A DNA stretch of 64,000 bases from a bacterium (lineage in GTDB: Bacteria; Gemmatimonadota; Gemmatimonadetes; Longimicrobiales; RSA9): NCBI GenBank assembly GCA_003242735.1, contig QGVH01000008.1, forward strand, positions 1 to 64,000, read 5' to 3'. The notes below the pieces were generated by a model. It searched no databases and was not told where the DNA came from. It saw only the letters and a program-made list of their open reading frames with translations. The first letter of the stretch is position 1. Each line of letters begins with the position of its first letter. The translations under genes were made by a program, and so were the position numbers. Below are positions 1-11,332 of the stretch, one piece after another.

Positions 1-28
1 GCACGACCCCTCACGGAGGAGATTGGAC

Positions 29-1981
<1,953 letters not shown>

Positions 1982-2006
1982 GCCGTAGACCCACGGCCCA
2001 CCCTGG

Positions 2007-2037
2007 AGGGGCGGCGGTTCTTGCCGCCCCTTCGTGT
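2007..2037 (+). terminator. Intrinsic terminator after acs
   Basis: A perfect 9-bp stem (AGGGGCGGC with GCCGCCCCT) has a 7-nt loop and is followed by TTCGTGTGT. It lies 25 nt after the acs stop and separates acs from the convergent gene downstream. The T tract is short. Confidence 0.75.
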
Positions 2038-2193
2038 GTCTGTGATCGGAACGGCCGGGCGCCGGCGAGCGGTCTCAGCGCCCGCCGGCCCGTTCGCCGT
2101 TGCGGTTCAGTGTGGCGCATGGGTCGGGCTGCGGCCCGCTGACGCGAGGCCCGGCAACGGCGCCGCGGCGGCGCCGTCACACCGTCCGCTGCT

Positions 2194-2985
2194 TCACCGG
2201 CTCCCGACACCGAACTGGATGCCGGTGCCGATCGACCACCCGCTCAACGTCAGGGCGCGCGGGGTCCCCGGTGGCAGCGGCGCGTCGCTGCTCCACTGGA
2301 CGCTCGGGAAGTGGCGCAGCCAGTACGCGGTCTCGAGGAAGAGCGTCATGGACCCGATGTGCAGCGACTTGCCGAGCGCCATGCCGGCGAGGAACGATTC
2401 GGCCGTGCCGCTGATGGGGGTGCCATCGTCCGCGTAGACCTGTAGCCCTTGCGTCCGCATGAAGCCGGACCGCAGGCCGGCGTAGGCGCCGAGCGGCTCG
2501 TAGTTGGCGTACAGCGACACGGCGGGCAGGTCACGGACCGCGCCCCGCAGGTCGAGTCCGGCATCGCGCGAGCGGAAGCCGGTCACCTGTCCGTACCCCA
2601 CGCCGAGCTCGAACGTCCACAGGACCTCGTCCTCGTAGACGTACGTGGTGTCCACCTTCTCGCCCTTGCGTACGATCCGCATCTCGGTCCATCGCCGTGC
2701 GTCGTCGCCGGCCGCGACGGTTGCCGTGGGGGAGGCGGAGCGGGCGTGCACCCGGCCCACCTCGAACAGCAACTCGACACCGAAGCCCGCGAGGCCCCAG
2801 TCGCCGGTGGTGAGGGCGTCGGACGACGGCATGAAGCCGCCGGTGTTGAAGTAGAAGCTGAGGTCGGTCGCGTTGCGCAGCAGCGCCTCGACCGCGCCGA
2901 GCTGGGCGGCTGCCGGTCCCGGCGCCGCCAGCAGCATCATCGTCATGGCCGCGCTCGCCGCGGCGGCCCGTGCGATCCTGGACAA
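2194..2985 (-). CDS. Hypothetical secreted protein, probably outer-membrane beta-barrel-like
   Basis: I do not recognise the family. The 263-residue product starts with a signal peptide (Arg-containing n-region, hydrophobic core, then GPAAAQ). Alternating aromatic/hydrophobic and polar stretches follow, with many Gly and Tyr (LAGFGVELLFEVGRVHA, LWTFELGVGYGQVTGF, AYAGLRSGFMRTQGLQVYA) and end in GTGIQFGVGSR. That pattern fits a small beta-barrel or outer-membrane-associated protein. The TTG at 2985 is chosen because GGGAGG lies 7 nt upstream and this start gives a complete signal peptide. The ATG at 2946 would lose the basic n-region. It is convergent with acs and divergent from the RCK gene. 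Confidence 0.7.
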   Translation of the reverse strand: MSRIARAAAASAAMTMMLLAAPGPAAAQLGAVEALLRNATDLSFYFNTGGFMPSSDALTTGDWGLAGFGVELLFEVGRVHARSASPTATVAAGDDARRWTEMRIVRKGEKVDTTYVYEDEVLWTFELGVGYGQVTGFRSRDAGLDLRGAVRDLPAVSLYANYEPLGAYAGLRSGFMRTQGLQVYADDGTPISGTAESFLAGMALGKSLHIGSMTLFLETAYWLRHFPSVQWSSDAPLPPGTPRALTLSGWSIGTGIQFGVGSR

Positions 2986-3219
2986 CTTGTCACCTCCCGG
3001 AATCTCCACGAAGGGGAACCCTTGGACTCGTCCCGGCTGCGCCGCCGGGAGAGAGCCGGGGCGGAACATGCAGCGGCGAGGCGGACCGAGCAACCGTGTG
3101 CCGTGCCTGAGGCGCTGGCGGGATGAGGCCGCCTGGCGCATGTTACGGTCGTCACGCGCCGCGGACGGCGGGCGGAGTGCGCCGTGCCGGCCGCGGTGCC
3201 GTTCCCGTCGCGGGAGGAG

Positions 3220-3885
3220 ATGGCAGTCCGTCGGTTCGTGGTGGTCGGTCTGGGCAACTTCGGCTCCGGCGTTGTCGAGATGCTCCACGCCCAGGGGCAG
3301 GACGTGATCGCGCTCGACGTGGACCCCGACAAGGTGGAGCGCATGCGCGGCGTGGCGACGCGCGCTGAAGTGGTGGACGCCACCGATGCTCGAGCGCTGG
3401 ACCGCGTCGGCGCGGCCGGGGCGGATGCGGCGGTCGTGAGCGTGGGCACGGACCTGGCCACCAGCGTCCTGGCGGTGCTCGCGCTCCAGGACGTCGGAGT
3501 CGGCGAGATCTATGTGAAGGCGACCACCGCCGAGCACGCGAAGATCCTCGAGAAGATCGGCGTGACCGAGATCGTCCGGCCGGAACGGGAAACCGCGTTC
3601 CGGCTGGCGACGCGGCTCTCCCTGCGGCTCCTGAACTACCTCCCGATCGCCCCGGGCTACAGCCTCCAGGAACTGCCCACTCCGGACGAATTCGCGGGTC
3701 GTACGCTCCTCGAGCTCGAGCTCCCCAAACGCTACGGCGTGGCCGTCGTCGCGATCCACGATGTATTGACGGATGAGCTGCACGTCGTGCCGCCGGCCGA
3801 CTACCTGCTCAAGGAATCGGACACGCTGCTGGTCGTAGGGAACGACGAGGCCCTCACCGCGCTGGCGCGCCTGGCGGGCGCGTGA
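3220..3885 (+). CDS. RCK-domain K+ uptake regulatory protein (KtrA/TrkA family)
   Basis: A cytoplasmic gating subunit that binds nucleotide (NAD(H)/ATP/ADP) and controls a Ktr/Trk potassium channel. The N-terminal RCK_N Rossmann fold shows VVVGLGNFGSGVVEML (about residues 7-22) and the acidic end of strand two (VIALDVDPDKVE). The TrkA-C domain covers about residues 135-221. The 221-residue length equals that of KtrA/KtrC. The ATG at 3220 fits the family N-terminus, but its GGAGG is only 2 nt upstream, so the GTG at 3196 or 3184 is possible. No channel subunit (KtrB/TrkH) is seen in this window, so the partner must be encoded elsewhere. Confidence 0.88.
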   Translation: MAVRRFVVVGLGNFGSGVVEMLHAQGQDVIALDVDPDKVERMRGVATRAEVVDATDARALDRVGAAGADAAVVSVGTDLATSVLAVLALQDVGVGEIYVKATTAEHAKILEKIGVTEIVRPERETAFRLATRLSLRLLNYLPIAPGYSLQELPTPDEFAGRTLLELELPKRYGVAVVAIHDVLTDELHVVPPADYLLKESDTLLVVGNDEALTALARLAGA

Positions 3886-3901
3886 GGCGCGCCGCGGGCG
3901 C

Positions 3902-4726
3902 TCACTCCGTGGCGAGCGGGTCCCTCGTCGGGGGATGGCGCGGCCGCTCCTCCATGGGCGGCTTGTGCAGCTTCGGCACTGCCGGGATGCCGAGCGCGAC
4001 CTGCCCGGACGGCACGTCCTTCGTCGCGACGGCCATCGCGCCGAGCATCGAGTCATCCGCCATGTAGACCCCGGCGAGCACGGTCGCGTGGTACGTGACG
4101 CGTACGCCCGCCCCGAGCACGGTGCGCGGCGTTTCCACGTCCCGGGGGTCGGCCAGCGAGTGGGTGTGGCTGTAGATGTTGGCGTAATCCGCGATGGAGA
4201 CGCGGTCTCCGAGCACGATCCCGCCGCGGTCGTCGAGGAGCACGTGCCGGTGGACGACGACGTCGTCCCCCACCTCGAGCCGGTAGCCGAAGGAGAACTT
4301 GACGAAGTGAAAGCACTTGAAGTTCCTGCCGCAGCGGGCGAAGATGTGCTTGGCCAGCACACGGCGGAAGCGCACACCCAGGTCCACGTTCTCGCCGAGC
4401 GGGCTCTTGTCGAACATTTCCCAGAGCCAGATCAGCGGCTTGACCCGGTAGTAGCGCTCGGGATCGACCTCCGCGTAGTACTCGGGCTCGAGGGTGACGT
4501 TGCGGGGATCCATCTGGAGGAGCGCGATGCGCGTCGGCTCCGGCAGCTCCCGCGGGTCCGCGTCGCGGTATTGGGGGTAGTAGATGTCCGTGAGGATGCG
4601 CCGGCACAGCTCGTTCCGGTCGCAGTTCGGGTCGGAGAGTTCCTCGGCGATCGCGCCGACCCAGCGCTCGTACGCCGCGCTCGTCGCGGCCGGCAGGTCC
4701 ACGGGCCTGAGCGGTAGAAAAGCCAT
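3902..4726 (-). CDS. Hexapeptide-repeat acyltransferase (left-handed beta-helix)
   Basis: A probable CoA-dependent O- or N-acetyltransferase. Residues 1-120 form a helical N-terminal region of unknown function (ELCRRILTDIYYPQYRDADP). From about residue 125 the sequence has left-handed beta-helix hexapeptides typical of the maltose/galactoside acetyltransferase superfamily: RLEVGDDVVVHRHVLLDDRG, IVLGDRVSIADYANIYSHTH, VLGAGVRVTYHATVLAGVYM, ending VALGIPAVPKLHKPP. The His pair in YSHTHSL sits where the catalytic His is expected. The acceptor is unknown. The ATG at 4726 has GGGAG 5 nt upstream. The 274-residue length exceeds that of simple MaeB/LacA enzymes because of the N-terminal part. A promoter with an overlapping palindrome lies upstream. 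Confidence 0.82.
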   Translation of the reverse strand: MAFLPLRPVDLPAATSAAYERWVGAIAEELSDPNCDRNELCRRILTDIYYPQYRDADPRELPEPTRIALLQMDPRNVTLEPEYYAEVDPERYYRVKPLIWLWEMFDKSPLGENVDLGVRFRRVLAKHIFARCGRNFKCFHFVKFSFGYRLEVGDDVVVHRHVLLDDRGGIVLGDRVSIADYANIYSHTHSLADPRDVETPRTVLGAGVRVTYHATVLAGVYMADDSMLGAMAVATKDVPSGQVALGIPAVPKLHKPPMEERPRHPPTRDPLATE

Positions 4727-4789
4727 TGCGACTCCCGATGTGCGACGACCGGTCGACTGTCCGCATCGCAAGGAAGGGGGACCGGCGGA

Positions 4790-4819
4790 AACGTAGGCCG
4801 GGGCGTTGCGTCGTGTCAA
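4790..4819 (-). promoter_or_regulatory. Promoter of the hexapeptide acyltransferase gene
   Basis: On the minus strand TTGACA (4819-4814) is followed after 18 bp by TACGTT (4795-4790). The predicted start point is near 4783, giving a leader of about 57 nt. Confidence 0.55.
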
Positions 4820-4834
4820 CGTGAATGCGTTGAC
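4815..4834. promoter_or_regulatory. Palindrome overlapping the -35 element, candidate operator
   Basis: GTCAACG and CGTTGAC form a perfect 7-bp inverted repeat with a 6-bp spacer. It overlaps the minus-strand -35 box and lies between divergent genes. The spacing suits a dimeric helix-turn-helix repressor. No candidate regulator is adjacent. Confidence 0.45.
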
Positions 4835-4960
4835 GCCGGGACGGGGCGAAACCGGAGGGGCGGGTGTGGCGTAGTCCACACGACCCGACCGGATGGCGGG
4901 TCGGGGCCGACATTCGACGGGTGCACCGCGCCTCGCCGGCGCGGCCCGGAGGCGAGGTCC

Positions 4961-5332
4961 ATGCACGACATCATGCGCAAGCGTCTCTGGCGGAAGCTCG
5001 AAGCACTTCCCGACGAGCAGCTCTACCAGGTCCTGGACTTCATCGAGTTCCTGGAGTCCAAGTACGCTCCGGGGGCGGCGGCCGAGCCGGGTGGCCTGCA
5101 GCGGTTCGCCGAGCGCGTGGAAGACCGGATGCGCGCCCGTGCCATCTCGCCCCGGATCATGGGCGGGGCGATGACGCTGCTCGGTGCGGCCAGTCGCGTG
5201 CTCGACGGCATCGCACAGACGGGGCGTGAACTGCTCGGCGGAGGCGCGACGGGGGCGGCCGGCCGGCCGGAAGCGGCGGGGAACTCCCGGGCGACGGGGC
5301 GCGGCGCGACACCCGCGCCGCCGGGGGAGTAG
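4961..5332 (+). CDS. Small conserved protein with DUF2281-like N-terminus
   Basis: A 123-residue cytoplasmic protein of unknown function. Residues 1-35 (LWRKLEALPDEQLYQVLDFI then EFLESKY) resemble DUF2281-type helical hairpins with the L-P-x-E-Q-L-x-Q-V-L-D-F-I-E-F-L pattern. The middle is amphipathic (AMTLLGAASRVLDGIAQTGR) and the C-terminal 30 residues are low-complexity Gly/Ala/Pro. GGAGG lies 8 nt before the ATG. The next gene starts 3 nt after the stop, so the two are probably co-transcribed. Confidence 0.7.
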   Translation: MHDIMRKRLWRKLEALPDEQLYQVLDFIEFLESKYAPGAAAEPGGLQRFAERVEDRMRARAISPRIMGGAMTLLGAASRVLDGIAQTGRELLGGGATGAAGRPEAAGNSRATGRGATPAPPGE

Positions 5333-5335
5333 GCG

Positions 5336-5737
5336 ATGGCCTTCCTCCGGCGGCGGCGCCGTGGCGCCCTGCGCATCGCCGCGGCCCTCGTGCTCTACCT
5401 CCCCGACTTCCTGCGGCTGCTCTACCGGCTGCTCCGCGACCCGCGGGTGCCGCGGCTCGACAAGGCGCTCCTCGGCCTCGTCGTCGCCTACATCCTCCTC
5501 CCGGCCGACCTCCTGCCGGACTTCCTCGCCGGCGTCGGGTACGTGGACGACCTCTTCCTCCTCGGGGCGGCGCTGGACCGTCTCCTGGAGCACGCCGGCC
5601 CCCGTGTGCTCCGCCAGCACTGGGACGCCGACCCGGCCGTGCTCCATCTCCTGGTCGGCGGCCTGCACCAGCTCGGCTCCGTGCTCCCGGGCCGGATCCG
5701 TCGCCGCCTCGTGCGCCTGGTGGGGCGGCGGGCGTAG
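5336..5737 (+). CDS. DUF1232 (YkvA-like) membrane-associated protein
   Basis: A 133-residue protein with the DUF1232 signature RDPRVPRLDKALLGLVVAYI followed by LLPADLLPDFLAG and GYVDDLFLL (about residues 35-85). The N-terminus is strongly basic (five consecutive Arg) and precedes a hydrophobic stretch, consistent with inner-membrane association. The C-terminus is again Arg-rich. Family members are small and mostly uncharacterised. The gene is in tight series with the DUF2281-like gene, and GGGGGAG precedes the ATG. Confidence 0.82.
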   Translation: MAFLRRRRRGALRIAAALVLYLPDFLRLLYRLLRDPRVPRLDKALLGLVVAYILLPADLLPDFLAGVGYVDDLFLLGAALDRLLEHAGPRVLRQHWDADPAVLHLLVGGLHQLGSVLPGRIRRRLVRLVGRRA

Positions 5738-5821
5738 CGTCCGGCACCCTGTGGTAGCCCGCCTCGGAGCGGCGGGGCGAGAGGCTGGGTAATCGCCAGC
5801 GCCGCAATCACTTCCGTAGCC

Positions 5822-7442
<1,621 letters not shown>

Positions 7443-7560
7443 GAGGGGCCGTCGCCCGCGGGCGAGATCGGCCTGGCCCCGGCCGCCCTCCCGCCGGGGC
7501 CGGGCACGACCCTTGCAACCCCCGGAGGCGTCCAGCACGCAGCCACGGAGAGGGGTCCGC

Positions 7561-8682
7561 ATGATCTCGAGGAACGACGTCCAGCGGCTCCTGCACCGGC
7601 CCGCCGAGGGGCCGCCGGTCCTGTCCGCTTTCCTGGAGATGTCCGTCAACGCGGACAACAAGCGGACCCACCAGATCTTCCTCAACCAGCAGCGCACCCG
7701 CATCCCGGAGCTCGCCGGCGATGGCCCGGGCTACGACCGCGAGGCGATCGAAGCCGCCCTCGACCGCGTCGAGCGGTGGCTCGGCGATGAGTACCGGGAG
7801 GAGAACAAGGGGGTCGCCATCTTCACCGAATTGGGCGGATCCTGGTTCGACGCCCTCCAGTTCCCCGTCCCCGTGCGCAACCGGATCGTGATCGGCGACG
7901 CCCCCTGCATCACGCCGCTCGCAGAGATCATCGAGACGCACCCGCACCACGGCGTCGTGCTTGTGGATCGGGAGCACCTGAGGATGATGAGCGTCTCCAT
8001 GGGCGAGGTGCTGCACCAGCACGAGGTCGAGACGGAGCCGTACCCCGTGCCCCACGATGTGCAGGCGGGCGGCTACTCCCAGCCGGATTTCCAGCGCCGT
8101 AAGGCGGAAGAGGTGCGGCACTTCTTCCGAGAGTTCGCCCTCGAGGTCGCCGAGTTCGACCGCCGCTACCGGCCGGACGACCTCATCCTCCTCGGCACGG
8201 ACGAGAACGTGAAGCGCTTCCTCGAGTTCCTCCCAGCGGCGCTCCAGGCCAAGGTGGTGCACATGGGGAACGCGCCGATCGACGCTTCGCCGACCGAGGT
8301 GGTGCAGCGGCTCGGCCCCTGGTTCGAGGCGCAGCGCGAGCAGCGCGAACGGGAGGCGGCCGAGCTGGTGCACGACCGGGTCCGCCAGCGGCACCTCGCG
8401 GTCGCCGGCTTCCCTGCCACGCTCGAGGAGCTCCAGGAAGGGAAGGTCGCCCGCTTGGTGGTGGCCCGGGACATCGAGCGACGCGGCAGCCGTTGCACGC
8501 GCTGCGGCTACTATCTCGCCACCAGCGGAGCGTGCCCCTACTGTGCCGGCCCGTTGCGCGACGGCGTGGACCTCGTGGACGCCGCCGTCCGGCTCGCCGA
8601 GGAGCAGGACGTGCCCATCCAGTTCGTCCCCGCACCCGCGCTCGCGGATCTCGGCGGGATCGCGGCGCTGCTGAAGTTCTGA
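7561..8682 (+). CDS. eRF1-domain protein of the bacterial release-factor-like (baeRF/Vms1-like) type
   Basis: A 373-residue cytoplasmic protein. The central part (NRIVIGDAPCITPLAEIIET, HHGVVLVDREHLRMMSV) resembles the RNase H-like middle domain of eRF1/Vms1-type proteins. The DLILLGTDENVKRFLEFLP segment resembles eRF1 domain 3/L7Ae-like folds. A C-terminal zinc ribbon is clear: CTRCGYYLATSGACPYC (about residues 315-331), two CxxC knuckles. Bacterial members are proposed to act in ribosome rescue or peptidyl-tRNA release; this role is inferred. No GGQ tripeptide is present. The ATG at 7561 follows GGAGAGG. The family call is by architecture, not by a database search. Confidence 0.65.
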   Translation: MISRNDVQRLLHRPAEGPPVLSAFLEMSVNADNKRTHQIFLNQQRTRIPELAGDGPGYDREAIEAALDRVERWLGDEYREENKGVAIFTELGGSWFDALQFPVPVRNRIVIGDAPCITPLAEIIETHPHHGVVLVDREHLRMMSVSMGEVLHQHEVETEPYPVPHDVQAGGYSQPDFQRRKAEEVRHFFREFALEVAEFDRRYRPDDLILLGTDENVKRFLEFLPAALQAKVVHMGNAPIDASPTEVVQRLGPWFEAQREQREREAAELVHDRVRQRHLAVAGFPATLEELQEGKVARLVVARDIERRGSRCTRCGYYLATSGACPYCAGPLRDGVDLVDAAVRLAEEQDVPIQFVPAPALADLGGIAALLKF

Positions 8683-8743
8683 GCTCGCCCGGCGTGGACC
8701 AACCATCCCCGGCGATGTCGCCCGCAGGAGCCTGCCGCGTTGC

Positions 8744-8773
8744 TTGACAGCCCTCGCCGCTCCCCGGAATATT
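8744..8773 (+). promoter_or_regulatory. Promoter upstream of the gene at 8847
   Basis: TTGACA (8744-8749) is followed after 18 bp by AATATT (8768-8773). TATTCT at 8770 is an alternative with 20-bp spacing. The predicted start near 8780 supports using the GTG at 8847 rather than the TTG at 8775. Confidence 0.5.
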
Positions 8774-8846
8774 CTTGACCGGCTGTGCTGTCTCCGAGGC
8801 CACCCCGGCCGCCCGCTCGGCCTCGAACCACTGGGAACCCAGAACC

Positions 8847-9485
8847 GTGCTCTCGAGCAGCGTCACGCACGCCAGCACACGCCAGGTCCTGCGCCAACAG
8901 ATCGAGGCTCTGGACGACGTGACCCGCGTCCTCTTCGACGACGAGGAGGAAGGCCTCTGGGTGGTGTGCAGGACCGGGGCGGAACCGGAGCGCATCACCG
9001 AAACCGCCCGGACCACGCTCGACTCTCTCGGCCTCGACCCCGACCGGATTCACGTCCGCATCGCCATCGAGGCGGGCGGGGAACGCGGACGCCGCGTGCG
9101 GCTCGCGGCGGTCGAGCGCGTCCCCGAGAGCGAAACCGTCGTCCGCGTCCGGGTCACCCTGGAGTGGGAGGGCCGTCCCACCACCGCGGAAGTCGCCGGT
9201 GAGCCCGGCAGCCAGGTGGAGCTCCGGACGGCCGCCCTGGCCACCGTCGAGGCCCTCGAGTTGATCACCGGGCAAGCCCTCGGTCTCCGCCTCTCCGGCG
9301 TCAAGGCGCTCCGGGTGTTCGACGAGGAGCTCATGACGGTTGCCTTCTACCGGGCCGGCCCGCCGCCGGCGCGTTACGTCGGAACGGCCACCGTGGGGAG
9401 CGATCCACTCCACGCCGCGGCCGCCGCGGTGTTGAACGGCCTCAACCGGCTGCTGGGGCTGTTCCTCCGGGGTGTAGCGGACTGA
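8847..9485 (+). CDS. Conserved two-domain protein of unknown function (paralogue at 40704-41420)
   Basis: The product has 212 residues and no signal peptide. Residues 1-75 form a small alpha/beta domain (RQQIEALDDVTRVLFDDEEE, ITETARTTLDSLGLDPDRIH). Residues 90-212 form a second domain. It begins with charged beta strands (VVRVRVTLEWEGRP) and continues through LRTAALATVEALELI to GSDPLHAAAAAVLNGLNRLL. The same two-domain layout and key positions recur in the protein at 40704-41420. The GTG start is chosen because the predicted promoter lies between it and the longer TTG start at 8775. The ribosome site is weak. No function is proposed. Confidence 0.7.
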   Translation: MLSSSVTHASTRQVLRQQIEALDDVTRVLFDDEEEGLWVVCRTGAEPERITETARTTLDSLGLDPDRIHVRIAIEAGGERGRRVRLAAVERVPESETVVRVRVTLEWEGRPTTAEVAGEPGSQVELRTAALATVEALELITGQALGLRLSGVKALRVFDEELMTVAFYRAGPPPARYVGTATVGSDPLHAAAAAVLNGLNRLLGLFLRGVAD

Positions 9486-9550
9486 CGCGGCGGAGGCCGG
9501 CGACCGCGCCCGGACGACGCCCTCACCCGGGATGCGGCCGTGTCGTGGCG

Positions 9551-9581
9551 GGCCCCGCCCGAGCCGGGCGGGGCCTTTTCT
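9551..9581 (+). terminator. Strong intrinsic terminator
   Basis: A perfect 10-bp stem (GGCCCCGCCC with GGGCGGGGCC) with a 5-nt loop is followed directly by TTTTCT. It is the best Rho-independent terminator in the window and ends the transcript of the gene at 8847. Confidence 0.9.
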
Positions 9582-9678
9582 CGCGCCCGCCCGGGAACAT
9601 ATGTTTGCGGGGCGGCGTATAGCCGGCCGTCCTCGCGCCGCGCGGCGCGACCCGAAGACAACCGATCCACCCGAAGCC

Positions 9679-10974
9679 ATGCCTGCTCACCAGTACGCCT
9701 GGATGCTCGCCGCAGGGCTCCTCGTCGCCCTGCTCGCCCTGGCCGCCGGCGACGTGATGCGGCGAGCGGAGGACACGCAACCGGAGGTGCCGCCCGTGGA
9801 AGAGCTCCTGTCCGGGGCCGCGGCGGCGCCGGAAGTGGACGCAGAACCCCAGTGGGACCTGACGGTCACGCGCAACGAGCGGGTCGAGTACTGGATCCGG
9901 TTCCTGCGGACGCGGAACCACGACAGGACCCGCCTGTGGCTGGAGCGCTCCGGACGCTACGCGCCGATGATCCGCCGCGAGCTGCGTGCGCGGAACATGC
10001 CGCAGGACCTGGTCTATCTGGCGCTGATCGAGAGCGGGTTCTCCCCCCGCGCCCGCTCCCGGGCTCAGGCGGTGGGGATCTGGCAGTTCATCGCGGAGAC
10101 GGGGCGCCGCTACGGCCTGGAGGTCTCGCCCTATGTGGACGAGCGCCGGGATCCGATCGCGGCGACCCGGGCGGCGCTGGACTACCTGCAGGACCTCTAC
10201 CGCCGGTTCGGGAGCTGGTACCTGGCGGCGGCCGCGTACAACACGGGGGAGAACCGGGTCGAGCGGATCCTGCGGGAGCGGGTCGGCGGGGCCCGGGGCC
10301 ACGACTCTCTGTTCTGGAAGATCGACCAGTACCTGCCGCGGGAGACGCGGGACTACGTGCCGCTGATGCTGGCGGCGGCCCACATCGCCAAGGAGCCGGA
10401 GAAGTACGGCTTCAGGAACTTGCGCTACCACGCCCCGCTGGAGTTCGAGACCGTCCGCGTGCCGGGGGGCGTCTCGCTGGCGGCGGCGGCGAGGGCCGCG
10501 GAAGTCGGCGTGGACGTGATCCGGGACCTCAACCCGCACCTGGTGCGGGACATGACGCCACCCGGCCGCACGTGGACGCTCCGGATCCCGAAAGGCCGGC
10601 GGGAGGTCTTCGCACGCAACTTCTCGCGCATGGCGCCGAGCGAGCGGCTGGCCATGGTCCACCACACGGTGCGGCGGGGCGAGACGCTGAGCCATATCGC
10701 ACTCCGCTACGGGACGACGGTGGAGGCGCTGCGCGCCGCGAACGGCTGGATCGATCCGCGGCGGCTCCGGGTGGGGCAGCGGCTGCGGGTCCCGGCGAGC
10801 CGGCGGGTGCAGGCCAGCGCGGCCGCGACGCGCGTCCACCGGGTCCGTCCCGGCGACACGCTCTGGGCGCTGGCGCGGCGCTACGGGGTCACCGTGAGCC
10901 AGCTCCGGGCCTGGAACGGGCTGGGCCGCAGCGACCGGATCCTTCCGGGCCAGCGGCTCCGCGTGTCGCCGTGA
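9679..10974 (+). CDS. Membrane-anchored lytic murein transglycosylase with LysM repeats (MltD-like)
   Basis: Cleaves peptidoglycan glycan strands in the periplasm. The 431-residue product has an N-terminal hydrophobic anchor (AWMLAAGLLVALLALAAG). An SLT domain follows at about residues 90-215: ALIESGFSPRARS carries the catalytic Glu, AVGIWQFIAETGRRYG the substrate-binding loop, and AAAAYNTGENRVERIL the family motif. A linker related to MltD precedes two LysM modules (VRRGETLSHIALRYGTTVEA and VRPGDTLWALARRYGVTVSQ). The ATG at 9679 gives a compact signal or anchor. An in-frame ATG at 9598 lies just after the terminator and is less likely. Confidence 0.92.
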   Translation: MPAHQYAWMLAAGLLVALLALAAGDVMRRAEDTQPEVPPVEELLSGAAAAPEVDAEPQWDLTVTRNERVEYWIRFLRTRNHDRTRLWLERSGRYAPMIRRELRARNMPQDLVYLALIESGFSPRARSRAQAVGIWQFIAETGRRYGLEVSPYVDERRDPIAATRAALDYLQDLYRRFGSWYLAAAAYNTGENRVERILRERVGGARGHDSLFWKIDQYLPRETRDYVPLMLAAAHIAKEPEKYGFRNLRYHAPLEFETVRVPGGVSLAAAARAAEVGVDVIRDLNPHLVRDMTPPGRTWTLRIPKGRREVFARNFSRMAPSERLAMVHHTVRRGETLSHIALRYGTTVEALRAANGWIDPRRLRVGQRLRVPASRRVQASAAATRVHRVRPGDTLWALARRYGVTVSQLRAWNGLGRSDRILPGQRLRVSP

Positions 10975-11051
10975 TGGTCCGTCCTGGCGCGCCTCCTGCG
11001 ATGGTCTCACCGCGACGCGAGTGGAGGCACCGGACGGGAGGAGCGGCAGCC

Positions 11052-11252
11052 ATGCACTGGATCCGGGTGACGCGCCCACGCTACGAGCAGTCCCGGCGCT
11101 ACGCCGGCCAGGTCGGGGAGGTGGTCGGCGCGTGGGGCCCCGAGAACAGCGCCGACGGACGCCGAGGGTACCTCGTCGAATTCGGGGACGGCGAGATCGT
11201 CGGTGTGACCGACGACGAGATCTCCCCCGTGGAAGGCCCGGAGCCCGCTTGA
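11052..11252 (+). CDS. Small conserved beta-rich protein (KOW/SH3-like)
   Basis: A 66-residue protein of unknown function. Residues 16-56 (GQVGEVVGAWGPENS, GYLVEFGDGEIVGVTDDEI) look like a small beta barrel of the KOW/SH3 kind, with a Gly-Val-Gly turn and an acidic tail. GGGAGGAG 8 nt before the ATG supports translation. It follows the transglycosylase gene by 77 nt and ends at a large hairpin. Confidence 0.65.
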   Translation: MHWIRVTRPRYEQSRRYAGQVGEVVGAWGPENSADGRRGYLVEFGDGEIVGVTDDEISPVEGPEPA

Positions 11253-11258
11253 TACGCG

Positions 11259-11293
11259 CGCGGGGCCGCCACAGCACGAGTGGCGGCCCCGCG
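11259..11293. terminator. 14-bp perfect hairpin between convergent genes
   Basis: CGCGGGGCCGCCAC and GTGGCGGCCCCGCG pair without mismatch around a 7-nt loop. There is no T tract on either strand. Its position between the stops of convergent genes suggests a bidirectional 3'-end structure. Confidence 0.6.
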
Positions 11294-11332
11294 GTGCGTC
11301 GGTTCTCGGCGACGGCTGTCGACGCCCGGCCC

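Noticed and set aside
2986..4377. N-terminal extension of the beta-barrel-like protein to 727 codons
   Set aside because: The extra part is antisense to the RCK gene. A signal peptide with a good ribosome site starts at 2985.
10973..11051. Extension of the small KOW-like protein upstream
   Set aside because: The GGGAGGAG 8 nt before the ATG at 11052 defines the start. The upstream codons look like non-coding sequence.
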